A stretch of 64,000 nucleotides of DNA from Hemerocallis citrina (taxonomy: Eukaryota; Streptophyta; Magnoliopsida; Asparagales; Asphodelaceae): contig CM030359.1 of NCBI GenBank assembly GCA_017893485.1, positions 28,338,430 through 28,402,429 on the forward strand, in the 5' to 3' direction. The translations under genes were made by a program, and so were the position numbers. Of this stretch, positions 45,793-61,296 are shown piece after piece. Under the pieces are notes generated by a model that did not search any database, had not been told where the DNA came from, and was given only the letters and a program-made list of their open reading frames with translations. The number at the start of each line of letters is the position of its first letter. Positions within the stretch are counted from its first letter, which is position 1.

Positions 45793-47978
45793 ATGGCACG
45801 AACACGAAATATTTATGAAGAAGGAGAGAGTAGTAGACCCCCAAGTAACCGAGGCCACGGGGGCCCACAAACTTGTTATGGGCGACCCCCAAGTAGTCAT
45901 TGTGGTGGTGGACAAAGCCGCCCAAATGTAAGATGATTGTGTTTTTTCGACTAATTTGATTTTGCTTTAATAAAATAATATATTGTGAAATTGATGTGTA
46001 TTGTTATTTGTTGTGTAGGTTGAGCCGGGTCCGTTTACTTCGCCAAATCAACCGGGCCTGTCTTCTTCCCCAAATGAGGCGGGGTCTTCTTCATCATCTT
46101 ATGTTCCATCGGTGGTTCCCAGTCCTCTCGATCCAAGGTTGTTGACATTGCAAAGCCAACATCGTTCGAAGGACGTGTGGGATGGACAATCGAAGGAGTG
46201 TACTTTTCGGGGGCACGCCACTTTGCCAATGCATCCATGTATACACGAGCTGTTAAGGGATTGCGGGTTGTACGACATCGGCCTCATGAGTTCAATTGAG
46301 GCCGACCGTCATCTTCTAACCGCCCTTCTCGGACGTTGGCATCCGTCTCCTTTCATTTTCTAGTAGGGGAGATTACTGTCACACTACAGGATGTTGCAGT
46401 GATCACAGGTCTTCTCGTCAATGGACAGGTCGTACCAGGAACGATGGACTTTGATCTAGAGATTTTGATCACAGAGTATCTTGGGGTTGAGCCGGATCCA
46501 AAGGCTATTGTAGGGAAGTCTCTTCATTAAAATGGTTGAAGAATACGTTCGCTGATAAGTTGAATGAAGATTCGAGTGAATTCGAAGTCGAGTGTTACTG
46601 CAGAGCGTATATTATGTCATTGTTCGGAGGTGTAATGTTCCCGAACTCCACTGGTATTTCCTTCCCCTTATGTACTTACGTTTAATCGCTGATCTCGGAA
46701 CCGTTGGGGCGTACAGTTGGGGTAGTGCCGCGTTGGCTACATTATACCGGAGTTTGTGCAAATGTGCTCTTGGTGCTAGCCTAGATGAACGACCCGATGT
46801 TGTTGTTACAGATATGGAGTTAGGAACACATACATATCGGCAGACCTGTAGTTAGCAGGCAATCATCTAAGTGGTTGCATGTTCCTGGTGACCCGCACAT
46901 GAGACCACCACAGGGTGTATACTGGACCGGATCCCTAACATGGAAGGCTAACCGAAATCGATGCTTGCCATACTACAAGGACGAGTTTGATACGTTGACA
47001 GATAAGTGTGTCAAGTGGGAGCCTTATACAGAGGAACGTTTAGGGAGATTGCCACCTGTGTGCACAGTGACTCGTGAGCCGGGGTTGACAAGAGCATCTC
47101 TTGTCAACTTCAGCACAGTAGAGTCCTATTACGTCGATAGAGTACTTCGACAGTTTGGCCTCAGTCAAAATATTCTGGCCGCTGAACCTTTGAATGCGAA
47201 TTTGCATGGTATTACCAGTATGGGTCGACAGCCCGGTCACGATTGGGCCGCTTGTTTGCATACCCACGTAGATATATGGAACAATCACCGTTTTGATCAC
47301 ATGATTGTTAATATTCCACCATTCAATGCCGGTTTTCATGGATCGTATATGATGTGATATCGGAGAATGACTAGGCTCTATATATCTCCTACATCCCAAA
47401 TGCATGTGGGTATGCAAGTACCGACTCGACGACGAACCGCTGATCCAGCTGATGAACACTCCGTTCATTTGCCAATGTTTCAACCGAAGTCAATATTGAT
47501 TCGGGATCTCGTAAGTTTTAGTTTTTGTATATTCGTTTTACATTACACATATACATTGTGCGTTAAATTGATTATGCTTTTAATACATGTTATTTGTTTG
47601 AATGCAGATGGCCCAAACATGGATTCAGAAGAAAAAAAATGCGCGAAGGTGTTAAAAAGCAATGTTGCCGAACCAATGAAGGAGTTTGCACGAAAAATGA
47701 TAAGTTTTTGTCGGGCACAAGCTGACCTTGTTGGCGAAAAAAATAGGCCGGACGTCCTATTGTCGGGTTCGATGCACCGAACAGGTCGTCGAAAGACAAT
47801 GACCACAAGACCTCCGTATCGTTAAAGAGTAATACAATAACAAGGAGAGGAGGAGCATGTCGTTAAGCCAGAAGAAGATGATGATGATAACATTTCTCTT
47901 TCCAGACTTACTCAAGCAACTCCAAGGTGCCCTAAACGAATGAGGAGACCCCTAGACTTGTTCACCCCCGATCTGTGA
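45793..47978 (+). pseudogene. Plant-mobile-domain (PMD/MAIN-like) gene, broken
   Basis: ATG at 45793 opens a 45-codon exon, then a GTAAGA...TAG intron (45928-46018) joins in frame to a long exon. PMD motifs follow: CIHELLRDCGLYDIG, ADRHLLTALLGRWHP, then after a frameshift near 46345 FHFLVGEITVTLQDVAVITG, then CRAYIMSLFGGVMFPNSTG, then YLRLIADLGTVGAYSWGSAA and later RQFGLSQNI and GHDWAACLHTHVDIWNN. Further frameshifts occur near 46525 and 46665, and W is TAG near 46823 and 47358. A second intron (47510-47608) precedes a basic tail ending CPKRMRRPLDLFTP at 47978. PMD proteins occur both as host genes and inside transposons; which applies here is open. Confidence 0.82.
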
Positions 47979-48311
47979 ACTGTTGAAGACTTGTTGTGTA
48001 AGTTTTATTTATTTTGTTATCTTTGTTAAATTGTACATATTTGAGACTGTGAGATGGACGAGATGGACCGTTCACTTTATTTTTTCTGTGTCTGTGATTG
48101 TATAACTTGTATAACTTCATGTTTGTGTTTGCCACTTTTTTTTTCCTGTATCTGTATAATTTGTATAACTTCACGTCTATGTTTGCCATTTTTTTTTGTG
48201 TGTTTGAGAATGTCTGCATAACTTCATGTTTGTATAACTTCAATTCTGAGATAAATTAAACTTTGAGATTGCCTGGATTTGAGAATATAAATTCTGAGAT
48301 TGAGATGATAA
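47979..48311 (+). other. 3' flank of the PMD gene; start of foldback arm
   Basis: Contains tandem-like 'cttgtataacttcatgtttg' segments (48106-48245) and, from about 48230, the outer part of the left arm of the foldback. No gene. Confidence 0.5.
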
Positions 48312-48968
48312 TGTAACACCCCGTAGTTTTAAAAAAAAAATACCAGTATATATATATATATATATATATATGGAAGAGTTGGCTGTGTGAATTATGCATG
48401 ATAGAAGCCATGGGTTGACGTGGTTTATTCAAGTGGGGCCCATCGATGTGTTTGCTCAGAAGAAGAGATCGGGAGAAGTAGAAAGATATAGTCCCATATC
48501 GGGAGATTTAATAAATATAATAATATATAAATATAATAGCCTATGATCAAGTGTCACCAATCCGGTTAACCACCTTTTGAGAGTCAGCCTGTGGTGGGCA
48601 GTTGTACTACATAGTATCTAATTTGTCTTCTAAATTGTATAAATTATCCGAGCTCACGGTAGGGGCGTTACAAATGGTATCAGAGCCGACTTTCGACATC
48701 GAGTGTGGGTAAGAGTGGGCCAGATGTATGCCTGAGATGGAGCTAGCAGATGTACGGATATGCCTGAGAGGGAGCAAGATGGCGGCCTGAAATAGTGGAC
48801 CACCCGCAGAATCAAGGTACGGTGCAGCTAGCAGAATCAGGGTACTCCACTCCACATCGGCTAGAAAGGAGATCCTGCACTAAATTGTGCATGTCGTGTG
48901 CTTAGCGAGGACGCTGATTTCTGAAGGGGGGTGTGTGTAACATCCCGTAGTTTCAAAAAATGATACCA

Positions 48969-49038
<70 letters not shown>

Positions 49039-49324
49039 AAGAGTTGGCTGTGTGAATTATGCATGATAGAAGCCATGGGTTGACGTGGCTTATTCAAGTG
49101 GGGCCCACCGATGTGTTTGCTCAGAAGAAGAGATGGAAGAAGTAGAAAGATATAGTCCCATATCGGGAGATTTAATAAATATAATAATATAGCCTATGAT
49201 CAAAAGTCACCAATCCGGTTAACCACCTTTTGAGAGGCAGCCTGTGGTGGCAGTTGTACCACATAGTTTCTAATTTGTCTTCTAAATTGTATAAATTGTT
49301 CGAGCTCAGGGCAGGGGCATTAAA
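48312..49324 (+). mobile_element. TRIM: miniature LTR retrotransposon (1013 bp)
   Basis: LTR 1 is 48312-48672 (361 bp) and LTR 2 is 48936-49324 (389 bp); they differ mainly in the length of an AT repeat. PBS tggtatcagagcc at 48675-48687 and PPT gaaggggggtgtg just before LTR 2. The 263 bp internal region encodes nothing. Flanks gataa and gatat differ at one of five positions. LTR 1 ends ttaca; LTR 2 ends ttaaa. Confidence 0.88.
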
Positions 49325-49502
49325 GATATGAGATATGAATTCTGTGATTTGAGATTGAGATGATATGCGATGTGAATTCAGTGAATTATGAGATTTGAGG
49401 TTTGTCTGTGGGTTTGAGATAATATGAGATGGATTTTATGATGAGTGTGTGTGTATACAGGGAAGAGTTTAAGAAGTTCACAAACTGTTTGTGAAGATAC
49501 TT

Positions 49503-49795
49503 AGGCTCGCTATCCCAGATAGCGACCTTGGTTCAAAAAGGGCAACTAACTGAGATAGCGACTGTGGTTATTCAAAATTTTCCAGAGACTTTCCAGTCTC
49601 TGGAAGTTAGAACTTCTCACAGTCGCTATCCCAGATAGCGACCCTTGTTCAACTAGGGTCGCTATCTCAGATAGTGACTGTGAGGATTTGTAACTTGCAG
49701 AGACTTTGAAGTCTCAAGAAAAAATGGAATAACCATGACCGCTATCTCAGTTAGCTGCCCTCTTTGAACTAGGATCGCTATCTGAGATAGCGAGC
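49503..49795. repeat. Array of six TCGCTAT palindromes in the foldback loop
   Basis: tcgctatcccagatagcga or close forms near 49508, 49550 (half), 49624, 49660, 49741 and 49775. They also occur near 14043-14230. Between them lie inverted 'agagactttccagtctctgg'-type short hairpins. Confidence 0.8.
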
Positions 49796-49990
49796 CTAGG
49801 TATCTTCAGAAACAGTTTGTGAACTTCCCTGTATACACACACTCATCACAGAATCCATCTGATATCATCTCAAACCCAGAGACAAACCTCACAATTCACA
49901 GAATTCACATCTCATATCATCTCAATCTCAACCTCATTCTCAATCTCAAATCTCAAAATTCACATATCATCTCAATCTCAAATCTCAGAG

Positions 49991-50196
49991 CAGTCTTCCT
50001 TCCATTCATACACTTAAACAACCAAAATACTATATAATAAAAGTCCACAAATGTAACAGCTTTGTTACCGAAATTATGCATAACAAAATTCCATTACCAA
50101 AGTAATACAAAAGACAATAACCCGAAATATGAGTTTCAAATAAATGTGAAATTTAATTCATACAAGGTTTTGTGAAGTTTGACTTGAGTTTTTCTT
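49991..50196. other. Unassigned intergenic stretch
   Basis: AT-rich, no motif, gene or repeat end recognised between the foldback and the start of duplication copy 2. Confidence 0.5.
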
Positions 50197-51295
50197 GCAC
50201 AAGTTGCAAAAGTTAGATTTTGTGAGACATAGATATATGCATAATTAGGGCTGCAAACGAATCGAGCTATTCGCGAGCTATTCGGCTCGAGCTCGGTCAA
50301 GGCTCGGCTCGAACCGAGCTCGTTTCGTAAACGAGCCGAGCTCGAGCTTCAGTTTTTTTTTTAGGCTAAGCTCGCGAGCTATTCGGCTCAAATACGGTCA
50401 AAGCTCGGCTCGAACCGAGCTTGAGCTAAAAAATGAGCTCGTTTCATAAACGAGCCGAGCTCGAGTCTGAAGGTATTCGGCTCGGCTCGGCTCGGCTCGG
50501 CTCGATTGCAGCCCTATGCATAATGCCATATATAATATATTTTTAGCAGGAAAGAGATGAAGAAAGCCTAACACCAATAATAAAGCATGCGCATTAGAAA
50601 GTGTGACATTCCAATACATAAAATAAAATTGGGAAGTAAAGAGAAGAAAATATCATATGAAAATATACAGACAAGTCTAGTGTCTAGTGCAAGTCCCTAC
50701 ATGCTTTAATATCCAGCACTTATCATTGTTGAGCACTAATTTCATACGGGACCATTTGTTTCAGAAATTATAACCACATATGATGCACGTACTGTATCAA
50801 GAATAATAAATGAGTAATGAAAGACTCGAGGTACAAGATGAAAACACTATGGTTTAACTAGAACTTCAACAGTTACAAGACAGATACAAATTTGCACTCT
50901 GGGTCTACAGTCCATTCAAATTATAACATTCCAAGACTAATGCTTCATTCAAAGTATGAACATGCTTTGTTTAAATGGCGATGATGTTGATACATAATAG
51001 ACAAAAACCGAACGAGGAATAAAACTAAACTGACAGTTCGACTTCTTTTTTTTTCCACAATATTTTCAATCTGGTGCCTCTCCCTTTCATCTTATCTTGT
51101 GAAAGCCGAAGCGCAAATGGTCAACAGGTCCATTTACATATTACAAAAATGAGAAGAAGGTCTTCAATTTTCGATTATTTAAACCAAAATGACCCACCTT
51201 TTGAAAGTATTTACCAAACTGACCCACTTTCGAAAGTATTTACCAAAACAACTCACTTGCGATTTGAGATAACGAATTTGGTTAAACCCTCCACT
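50197..51295. repeat. Segmental duplication copy 2, left flank
   Basis: Matches 12738-14035 without the Helitron dimer and with a MITE at 50246. It ends with 'gaatttggttaaaccctcc' (compare 14025) and joins directly to a point about 400 bp inside the D LTR, so roughly 0.6 kb is deleted here against copy 1. Confidence 0.8.
50246..50516. mobile_element. hAT-type MITE (271 bp)
   Basis: Ends tagggctgcaa inverted; 8-bp target duplication tgcataat on both sides (50238-50245, 50517-50524). The interior is mostly cgagctcg/ggctcgag-type palindromic repeats. The empty site is tttatgcataatgcatat in copy 1 near 12774. Confidence 0.85.
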
Positions 51296-51920
51296 GTTTA
51301 TCACCTTTTACCCAGCTGCCTACTACTTCATCATCCTCCTTAACTTCATCCCCTACCTCCCGTTCAGCCTCCCTCCCGACCTCCGAAACCCTTTCCCCAT
51401 CCACTGCAGACCTCGACCTGGACCTCCCGCTCATCTCTCTTCCTCTACCCCTGTGTGCACCCCGACCTGCATCCGATCTGCCCTCCGACTGCACCAACCT
51501 CCTATCGCTGCTGCGCCTTGCCTCCACGACCCCAGTGACGACAACAACCCCCTCTCCTCCCTTCTCCTCTCCCGAAGCCACAACAGCGACAACAACATCC
51601 CACAGTAGCCGTGACACCCCACCTCCTCGCTGTCCCACTCCCGATGCCAGCACTCCCCTGTGCGCCGTCGTCCTCACGGCAGTGCACACACCCACCCCCT
51701 CTACCTTGCTTTGTGTGTTGTGCACGTGGTTGATCCAAGTGTTGTGTTTGTGATCTCGTTCGTGGTTGTTCGTGATTCGTCAGCATTGTGTTCGTTGCCG
51801 GGAATCGATTCCCGTTATTCTCTTTCTCTCCGTCAGATCCGTCGACTTATTAAGGCAAGTAACTTGTGTTCATTTGTTGTATATACAAGTACTAAATACC
51901 TCCTGTAGTGCCACTTTTGT

Positions 51921-55333
<3,413 letters not shown>

Positions 55334-57831
55334 TTTGTTATAGATTAATTCACATGAAAAAAGAATCTTGTTAGATCTTGTCTCTATTTGTTGATCCATC
55401 TGTAGTCGTTCTTTGTTACGCACACGACATGAAATAACTTAGATCTAATTTGATTCTTGATGCATGTATGTATGTTGTTTCATGATCCATGATATCTTGC
55501 ATGATTCTTGCATGCTTGATGAGTTAGTCGTAGTATCTTGTAGTAGACTTGTTAAACACCCATACCATATTGTTTTGGACATCTATTATACTATGTTTCG
55601 TATTTTGTTATAATTGGATTTGTTGCATAAAAACTATTCGATTTAATGCATCAGAAAAGAATTCTGTTTTTGCTGGTGCCCTGTTTTGTTTTAGTATTTT
55701 CGACCCTTCCAAGGTCAGTAAATCAAACTAATTTGTGAATATAAATCGTAGACCCTACTGTCTGATTTCCAGTATTTTCGACAGATCTCAGCCTTGATTT
55801 GTGAGGTATGAGTTATTGCTGTTTTGCTACAGATGTGTTAAAAATTTCAGATTCTGTTTTATGTGATTTCTGTATAGTTATTCATTTTTATACTGATGTT
55901 AAAGATAAGATTGGGATAGAATATTTTTCTGGGTATAACTAGACTTAACTGGGATTACCCCCTAAATTTTGGTAGATTTATTTGATGAAATTTATAAACT
56001 ATTCTATGCTTGTGAACAAACTACTATATTTCCAGAATTTCATGATGTTCAGTATATAACCGAGTTTTCAACCTGATTCTAGCCGCTGTTGGTTAAAACT
56101 TTGTGAATATAAAATGTATCCTGTTGTATCTATTTTTCAACCCTTTTGACGGATTTGGATTTCGAGCTATACTTTGAATTCTATCACTGTTTTAGTACTG
56201 CTGTGTTTAAGGTTTAGATTTACAAACTTGCTGTATCGTGCTATTTCCCGAATTTAATTGACTATTCTATCAATGTTGGAATATTATGAAATTATGTTTA
56301 CTGATACTAGACATACTAGGAAATACCCCAGATTTTTCTTGGATTTAATCAGTAAGTTTTTGTACCAATTTTATGCTTATGAATACAACCTTGTGATTTA
56401 TAGCTGAACATGTTTTCTGCATATAATTCTGTTTTGAGCCCTGTTCCTGCAATTATTATATGACTTATATATATTTGTGCTGGATTCAGTCGATAATCTA
56501 TTTTATATATTTTCTGACGGATCCATATTTGCATGTCTATGGCATCGAGAATCCCAGAATTGGTGCAGTAGTGTCTTGCTATCCAGAACTGAAAGTTTCG
56601 TTGTCCTAGCCTTTTATGAGTTGCCTGTCACCTGTGCATGTTTATGTCTGACCTGAACCTATCCCTTGTTCATACCATGTTATTCTTGTCCTGTTTTGTT
56701 CACATATATACCCGTTTGATAATAATAATAAATAACCAAGCCGGGGTTAAGGAAAAGACCTTAATAGTGGACAATATAGGTATGTGTACTCAGAAAGGGA
56801 CCTCATTCCCATTTTATGTTTGATTCATGTTGGTTAATGAACCTGTTGCACTTTATGTTTGATTCATGAATCTGTTGATTCACGAATTTATTGTACTTTA
56901 TGCTTTGATTCATGAACCTGTTGATTCACGAACCGTTGATTCGTGAACCTGTTTACTACCTGATTCTTGAACCTGTTCCTGTTACCTGTTACATGATGCC
57001 TGAGTACACGACCGTATAGAAATCCACCACTAGATCTAAATATAAATTGCATGTAAGTAGCAACCATGCAGTAAAATTTTGAGACGCATGAAGTGCTACC
57101 TAGATAGAAATAAACACAAGACTTGAAATATCATGATCACCTGCATATTCCTGTTACATGTATATGCTACCTGACACCTGTTACATGTTTACTTGCTTGC
57201 ATGATACCTAATACCTGTCACAAGTCACATGGATCCATTATCACATTATATTACTTGTTTCTGTTCCTATTTTATGTTAACCCTTCTATCACCTGTACTC
57301 CATGCTTAATCAGTACTTGCTTCCACTGTTACTCTATATATACTTGTCTATCTTTTCTGTACTTGTAGTTGCACTACAAGCGGCCAGTAACTTGCATTGA
57401 CGAACGTTTTGTTTCTTTTTCCTCTCCCTACAATTTGTTAAACTTGTAGACATTGGTGACCAGCTGTCCGATGGAGTAGGTGACCAAACGTTCTAGTTGG
57501 CTGGAGCTCTTGCTTCAATTTATTTTCTGCTGTTTGAATAAATGTAATTACTACATGGATTATTTTGTATTGGGAATTTTGACTCAGAATTTATAACTTG
57601 TTCCAGATCTGCTTTATTTGAGATTCATTTATTTTTCTCCGAGTAAATTCTGTTGGTTATGTTAATTTATTCATGCGTGCATGGATGATTCTTCTTGTTT
57701 ATTCCTTGTTTATTCTTGTATATTGTTGTAAAGATCCTTACCTCTTATGAATGGCAAAAGCCTCGCTGGACTTAGTCGCGTATCCGTATTTCGTATTCCT
57801 TTTGGAAAGTGGGGCGTGACAAGATTTTTAG

Positions 57832-57852
57832 TGGTTTCAGAGCACCAGGTTT
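57832..57852 (+). other. Primer-binding site of element D2 (diverged)
   Basis: tggtttcagagcaccaggttt, one base different from D1. Confidence 0.7.
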
Positions 57853-57996
57853 GACTAATGTATTAGTTTGACTAATATATTAGACAAGTTTGGCTCGGTC
57901 AAGGATTGGCTCAACAATACACAGACAATGCATTACATGAACAAATAATAATCAACTTGATCTTGATGCTAATTGTTTTTTTATTTTGTACAGATC

Positions 57997-59121
57997 ATGG
58001 CTCGCAGAGGTTCCACTTCCCGTCCACAGGAGAAACAGCCTGGATTAGAGGTTGTTACGAATGTGCTTGAGGGGGTGATTAACATGCAGCAGAACCATAG
58101 TGATCTTGTGATGGCCACTTTGGAAGTTGATTGAAATTCGAATCCCGTTGTGCCTACACAGGCAGCTCTTCCTCCTTATCTGGGTACAGTTGCAAACTTC
58201 ATGAGGCTGCACCCTGACAAATTTTTCGGCACTAAGATGCCGCTTGAGGCCGAACAGTGGTTGATCAGGACGGAGTAGTTATTGTTGGCAGTGAGAGTTG
58301 CTGATGCTGATCGTGTGGATGTGGTGACCATCCAGTTGGTGGACCTTGCCCACATATGGTGGAGGGCTGAGTCCGAGCGGCTCAAACGGCCAATTGCTTG
58401 GATTACGTTCACCAAGAGCTTCATGGAGAAGTTCTACCCTAGAAGCACTCGAGTTGAGATAGAGCAGCAGTTCCTTGCCCTGAAATAGGGTGCCAGATTA
58501 GTGGATGTGTACGCGGCAAAATTCACCAGGCTTAGCCGCTTCGCAGCCACTTTTGTGGTGAACGAAGAGGATCGAGCTTGGAGATTCCTTCTGGGGCTTG
58601 AGCGAGATATTCCGATGCATCTCATTTCCCTTCGCCTGCGTACTTATGCTGAGGTTCTTGAGGCAGCCCGAGCCCAGGAGCAGGCTCACAGCAGGTTGGC
58701 TCCTCCCCAGTGGACTGTTCAGCACTCTGCTATTGCTGTTAGGCCTTCTGGTGGCCCAGTTTGGAGGCCAGTCCCGGCTTATCTCGTCCGGTCGGCTCCC
58801 TGCCCACTTGCTGTCCCTCGGAGCGATGGTTTCTGCGACTTCTGCCAGATCCTAGGGCATGTGCGCAGAAACTGCAGGCGCGCCAATCATCTCTGTTTTG
58901 GATGTGGTGCTGCTGACCATTCAGTGCGAGATTACCCGCAGAGGAGGATGGCTCTTCCAGCTAGGGGTCCAGTTCAGCAGGAAGCACCGAGTCGTGGTCC
59001 GGTCAGGGCACCGCTTCTCCTCAGCTCCAAATCATCGGTCAGAGGACCGCTGCTCCCAAGAGAGGTCGGGCTTACAACCTGAAAGCTGCAGATGCTGAGA
59101 TGGCAGAAGGTGTCATTGCAG
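57997..59121 (+). pseudogene. gag: D2 gag (broken)
   Basis: Starts MARRGSTSRPQEKQPGLE at 57997, then TGA at 58132, TAG at 58276 and the shared TAG at 58486. Gag motifs HIWWRAESERLKRPIAWITF, KFTRLSRFAATFVVNEEDRA and two knuckles, CDFCQILGHVRRNC and FGCGAADHSVRDY (last C lost to Y). It ends ...GVIA before a damaged splice donor. This copy is less frameshifted in the knuckle region than D1. Confidence 0.82.
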
Positions 59122-59264
59122 ATATTTTGCATTTTATTGTTTTTTTATTTTCCTTTGCTTCTTTCACTTATCTTGCACTGTTCATTCATATTATCTTTTC
59201 TACATGTTATTCCTCATTCCTTAATCGTCAATTCTTTTTCCCTTGCTTTTTGATTCTATCTTAG
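59122..59264 (+). other. Putative gag-protease intron of D2, donor mutated
   Basis: 143 nt as in D1, but the first base pair reads AT (gcag|atattttgc) where D1 has GT. The acceptor ctatcttag is kept. Confidence 0.6.
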
Positions 59265-60765
59265 GTATTATCCTAGTTTGTTTTTTCCCTACTCATGTTC
59301 TCTTTGATTCCGGGTCGACCCATTTCTTCGTCTCTTCCCGCTTTGTGGATCGACATCAGTTGGAGTGCAGCATCATGTCTTAGGCTTGGGACATTGTCAC
59401 AGGTGGCGGTCTTGTCGTCTGTTATCGGGAGTGCAAGCATAGTCCCGTAGTTATTGGTGATGCGGATTTCATGGGTGACCTAATCGTCATTGGAAATTCC
59501 GGATTCAACGTCATTCTCGGTATGGATTGGTTAGGTGAATCCTATGCTGTCATTGATTACCGTGCCAAGAAAATTGTATTCCGAATCCTAGGTCGCGCAG
59601 AGTTTGAGTTCCATGCCAGGGAGTTGCCCCTAGGCCGAGCTGAGACTGCAGTTGATCTGGAGACTTGTTTTATAGAGTTGCACTCAGACTGTGAGGCTGC
59701 GCCTCTAGTAGTGCAGGAATTTCTGGATGTGTTTCCAGAGGAGTTTTTTGGCTTACCCCCAGATAGGGATGTAGAGTTCGGTATTGAAGTTCAGCCTGGT
59801 ACGACACCGATATCGAAGAGTCCCAACAGGATGGCACCAGTTGAGCTAGCAGACCTGAAGGTGCAGAATCAGGGTTTGCTAGATTTGGGGTTCATCAGAA
59901 CCAGTGTTTCACTGTGGGGTGCTCCAGTTCCTTTTGTCAGCAAGAAGCACGATAGTTGTTGACTGTGCATCGATTATCGGGAACTAAACAGTGTTACTAT
60001 GAAGAACCGGTATCCACTGCCCAGGATCGATGACTTGTTTGATCAGCTGGGTGGAGCATCTGTCTTTTCAAAGTTGTATCTTCGCTCAGGTTACCATCAG
60101 GTCAGAGTAAAAGCGACTGATGTGCCGAAGACTGCTTTCAGGACGAGATATGGGCATTATGAGTTCCTAGTGATACCATTCGGAGTCACGAATGTGCCAG
60201 CTGTGTTCATGAGTCTGATGAAAAGGCTCATTTCCCCATTTTTAGACAGATTCTTGGTGGTTTTCATAGATGATATTCTAGTGTATTCTCGAAACCAGGA
60301 GGAACACGCTGAGTATCTAAGGTTGGTCCTTCAGACTTTGAGGGAAAATCAACTCTATGGGAAACTCAGCAAGTGTGAGTTTTGGCTTTAACCGAGTTAG
60401 CTTCTTGGGGCACATTATCCCGAGCGATGGTATCTCAGTTGATCCGTCCCAGGTTACTGCAGTGAGAGATTGGCCAGTGCCCAAGTCAGTTTCAGAGGTG
60501 AGAAGTTTCCTTGGTCTAGCTGGATATTATCGAAAATTCGTCCAAGACTTTTCGAAGATAGCTGGGCCATTGACTAAGCTGACAGCGAAGGATCAGAAAT
60601 TCATTTGGGGTGAGGCTTGCAGAAAAGCTTTTGTTGAGTTGAAGGGTAGGTTGATGTCAGCGCCATTGTTGACTATTCCAGATTGTTCAGGCGGATTTGT
60701 GGTTCACTGTGACGCTTCTGGCAAGGGTCTTGGTGCAGTTCTGATGTAGAAGGGCCGAGTTGTTG
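59265..60765 (+). pseudogene. pol: D2 pol fragment: PR-RT-RNaseH start
   Basis: Protease VLFDSGSTHFFVS near 59300, TAG at 59382; NVILGMDWLGES; RT from GLPPDRDVEFGIEVQPG, SVSLWGAPVPFVSKKHDS then TGA at 59960, FIDDILVYS intact near 60266, frameshift near 60390, RSFLGLAGYYRKFVQDFSKI, and RNase H DASGKGLGAVLM followed by TAG at 60747. It stops at GRVVAY (60765). The RT is better preserved than in D1, where the FIDD motif is FIND. Confidence 0.85.
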
Positions 60766-60770
60766 CTTAC

Positions 60771-61066
60771 GCTTCTGGCAAGATTGTCTCCATCCGTCTA
60801 ATCCAATCATCAGACTCATTTGGATCAGACTGCCGCTCAAACACGGGCGTCCTCATCCTCTTGAATGACTCAATTTGCTTGATAGGATCAGCGTTAACCA
60901 ATCCTGGTCCAGCCTCATGATTCTGATTTTGCGCCAAATTAGCTGCCATTAGTGCATTCAAAGTTTGATACACCTAGGCAAATTCGGCCTCGAGATAAAC
61001 TCCAGTTCCTTGGGAACTTCCAGCTCCGTCACCATTGTTACCATTTCTGGTTCTGGGTCCAACCAT
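60771..61066 (-). pseudogene. gag: Element F gag N-terminal fragment
   Basis: ATG at 61066 (complement) gives MVGPRTRNGNNGDGAGSS, then TAG in place of Q before VYQTLNALMAANLAQNQ, then ESFKRMRTPVFERQSDPNES and DWIRRMETI, matching ESFKRMKPPVFEGKSDP and NWIRQVETIF of element B. It breaks off after METI at the junction. The TAG is a CAG-to-TAG change. Confidence 0.8.
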
Positions 61067-61279
61067 TCTGAATACTGCAAAATGAGGGAAGAGTTAGAGC
61101 ATTACAACACAATTCATATTCACATCAATACCCTCTGGAAAAACCGCAACCATACCCCAAAACATCATGTTTCAGTTCTATGTGATACTCACTCTCTAAT
61201 GTCCACACCTAGGTACTTACGCTCTGGTGTCCACACCTAGGTTATTTTTATACCATGTTTATTATTACTATTGAAGCAT

Positions 61280-61291
61280 GCTCTGATACCA
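61280..61291 (-). other. Primer-binding site of element F
   Basis: On the minus strand tggtatcagagc, six bases after the LTR's terminal CA. Confidence 0.75.
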
Positions 61292-61296
61292 ATCTC

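Larger units (their letters stand above)
48230..49990. repeat. Long foldback (inverted repeat), TRIM in the left arm
   Basis: Left arm about 48230-49510 (minus the TRIM, 48312-49324) and right arm about 49790-49990 are inverted: 'gtatacagggaag' near 49455 and 'cttccctgtatacacacact' near 49824; 'ggtttgtctgtgggtttgagat' near 49402 and 'atctcaaacccagagacaaacc' near 49866. The loop carries TCGCTAT palindromes. Internally the arms are built of 'gagattgagatgatatgag' repeats. A foldback or MULE-like transposon is likely, but I could not identify a target duplication. Confidence 0.75.
60771..61296 (-). mobile_element. Element F: 5' internal part of a minus-strand gypsy element
   Basis: Reading leftward from the LTR end at 61297: PBS (61280-61291), leader of about 210 bases, then the first about 98 codons of gag, cut at 60771 by the join to D2. 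The gag matches A and B in sequence, so F is a related Tekay/Del-like family. Confidence 0.8.

Noticed and set aside
48673..48935. Internal region of the small element as a 5S-carrying Cassandra TRIM
   Set aside because: I saw no 5S promoter boxes in the LTRs or interior, so only a generic TRIM is supported.
48861..49097. Minus-strand frame over the TRIM (at)n repeat
   Set aside because: A repeat artefact with no protein character.
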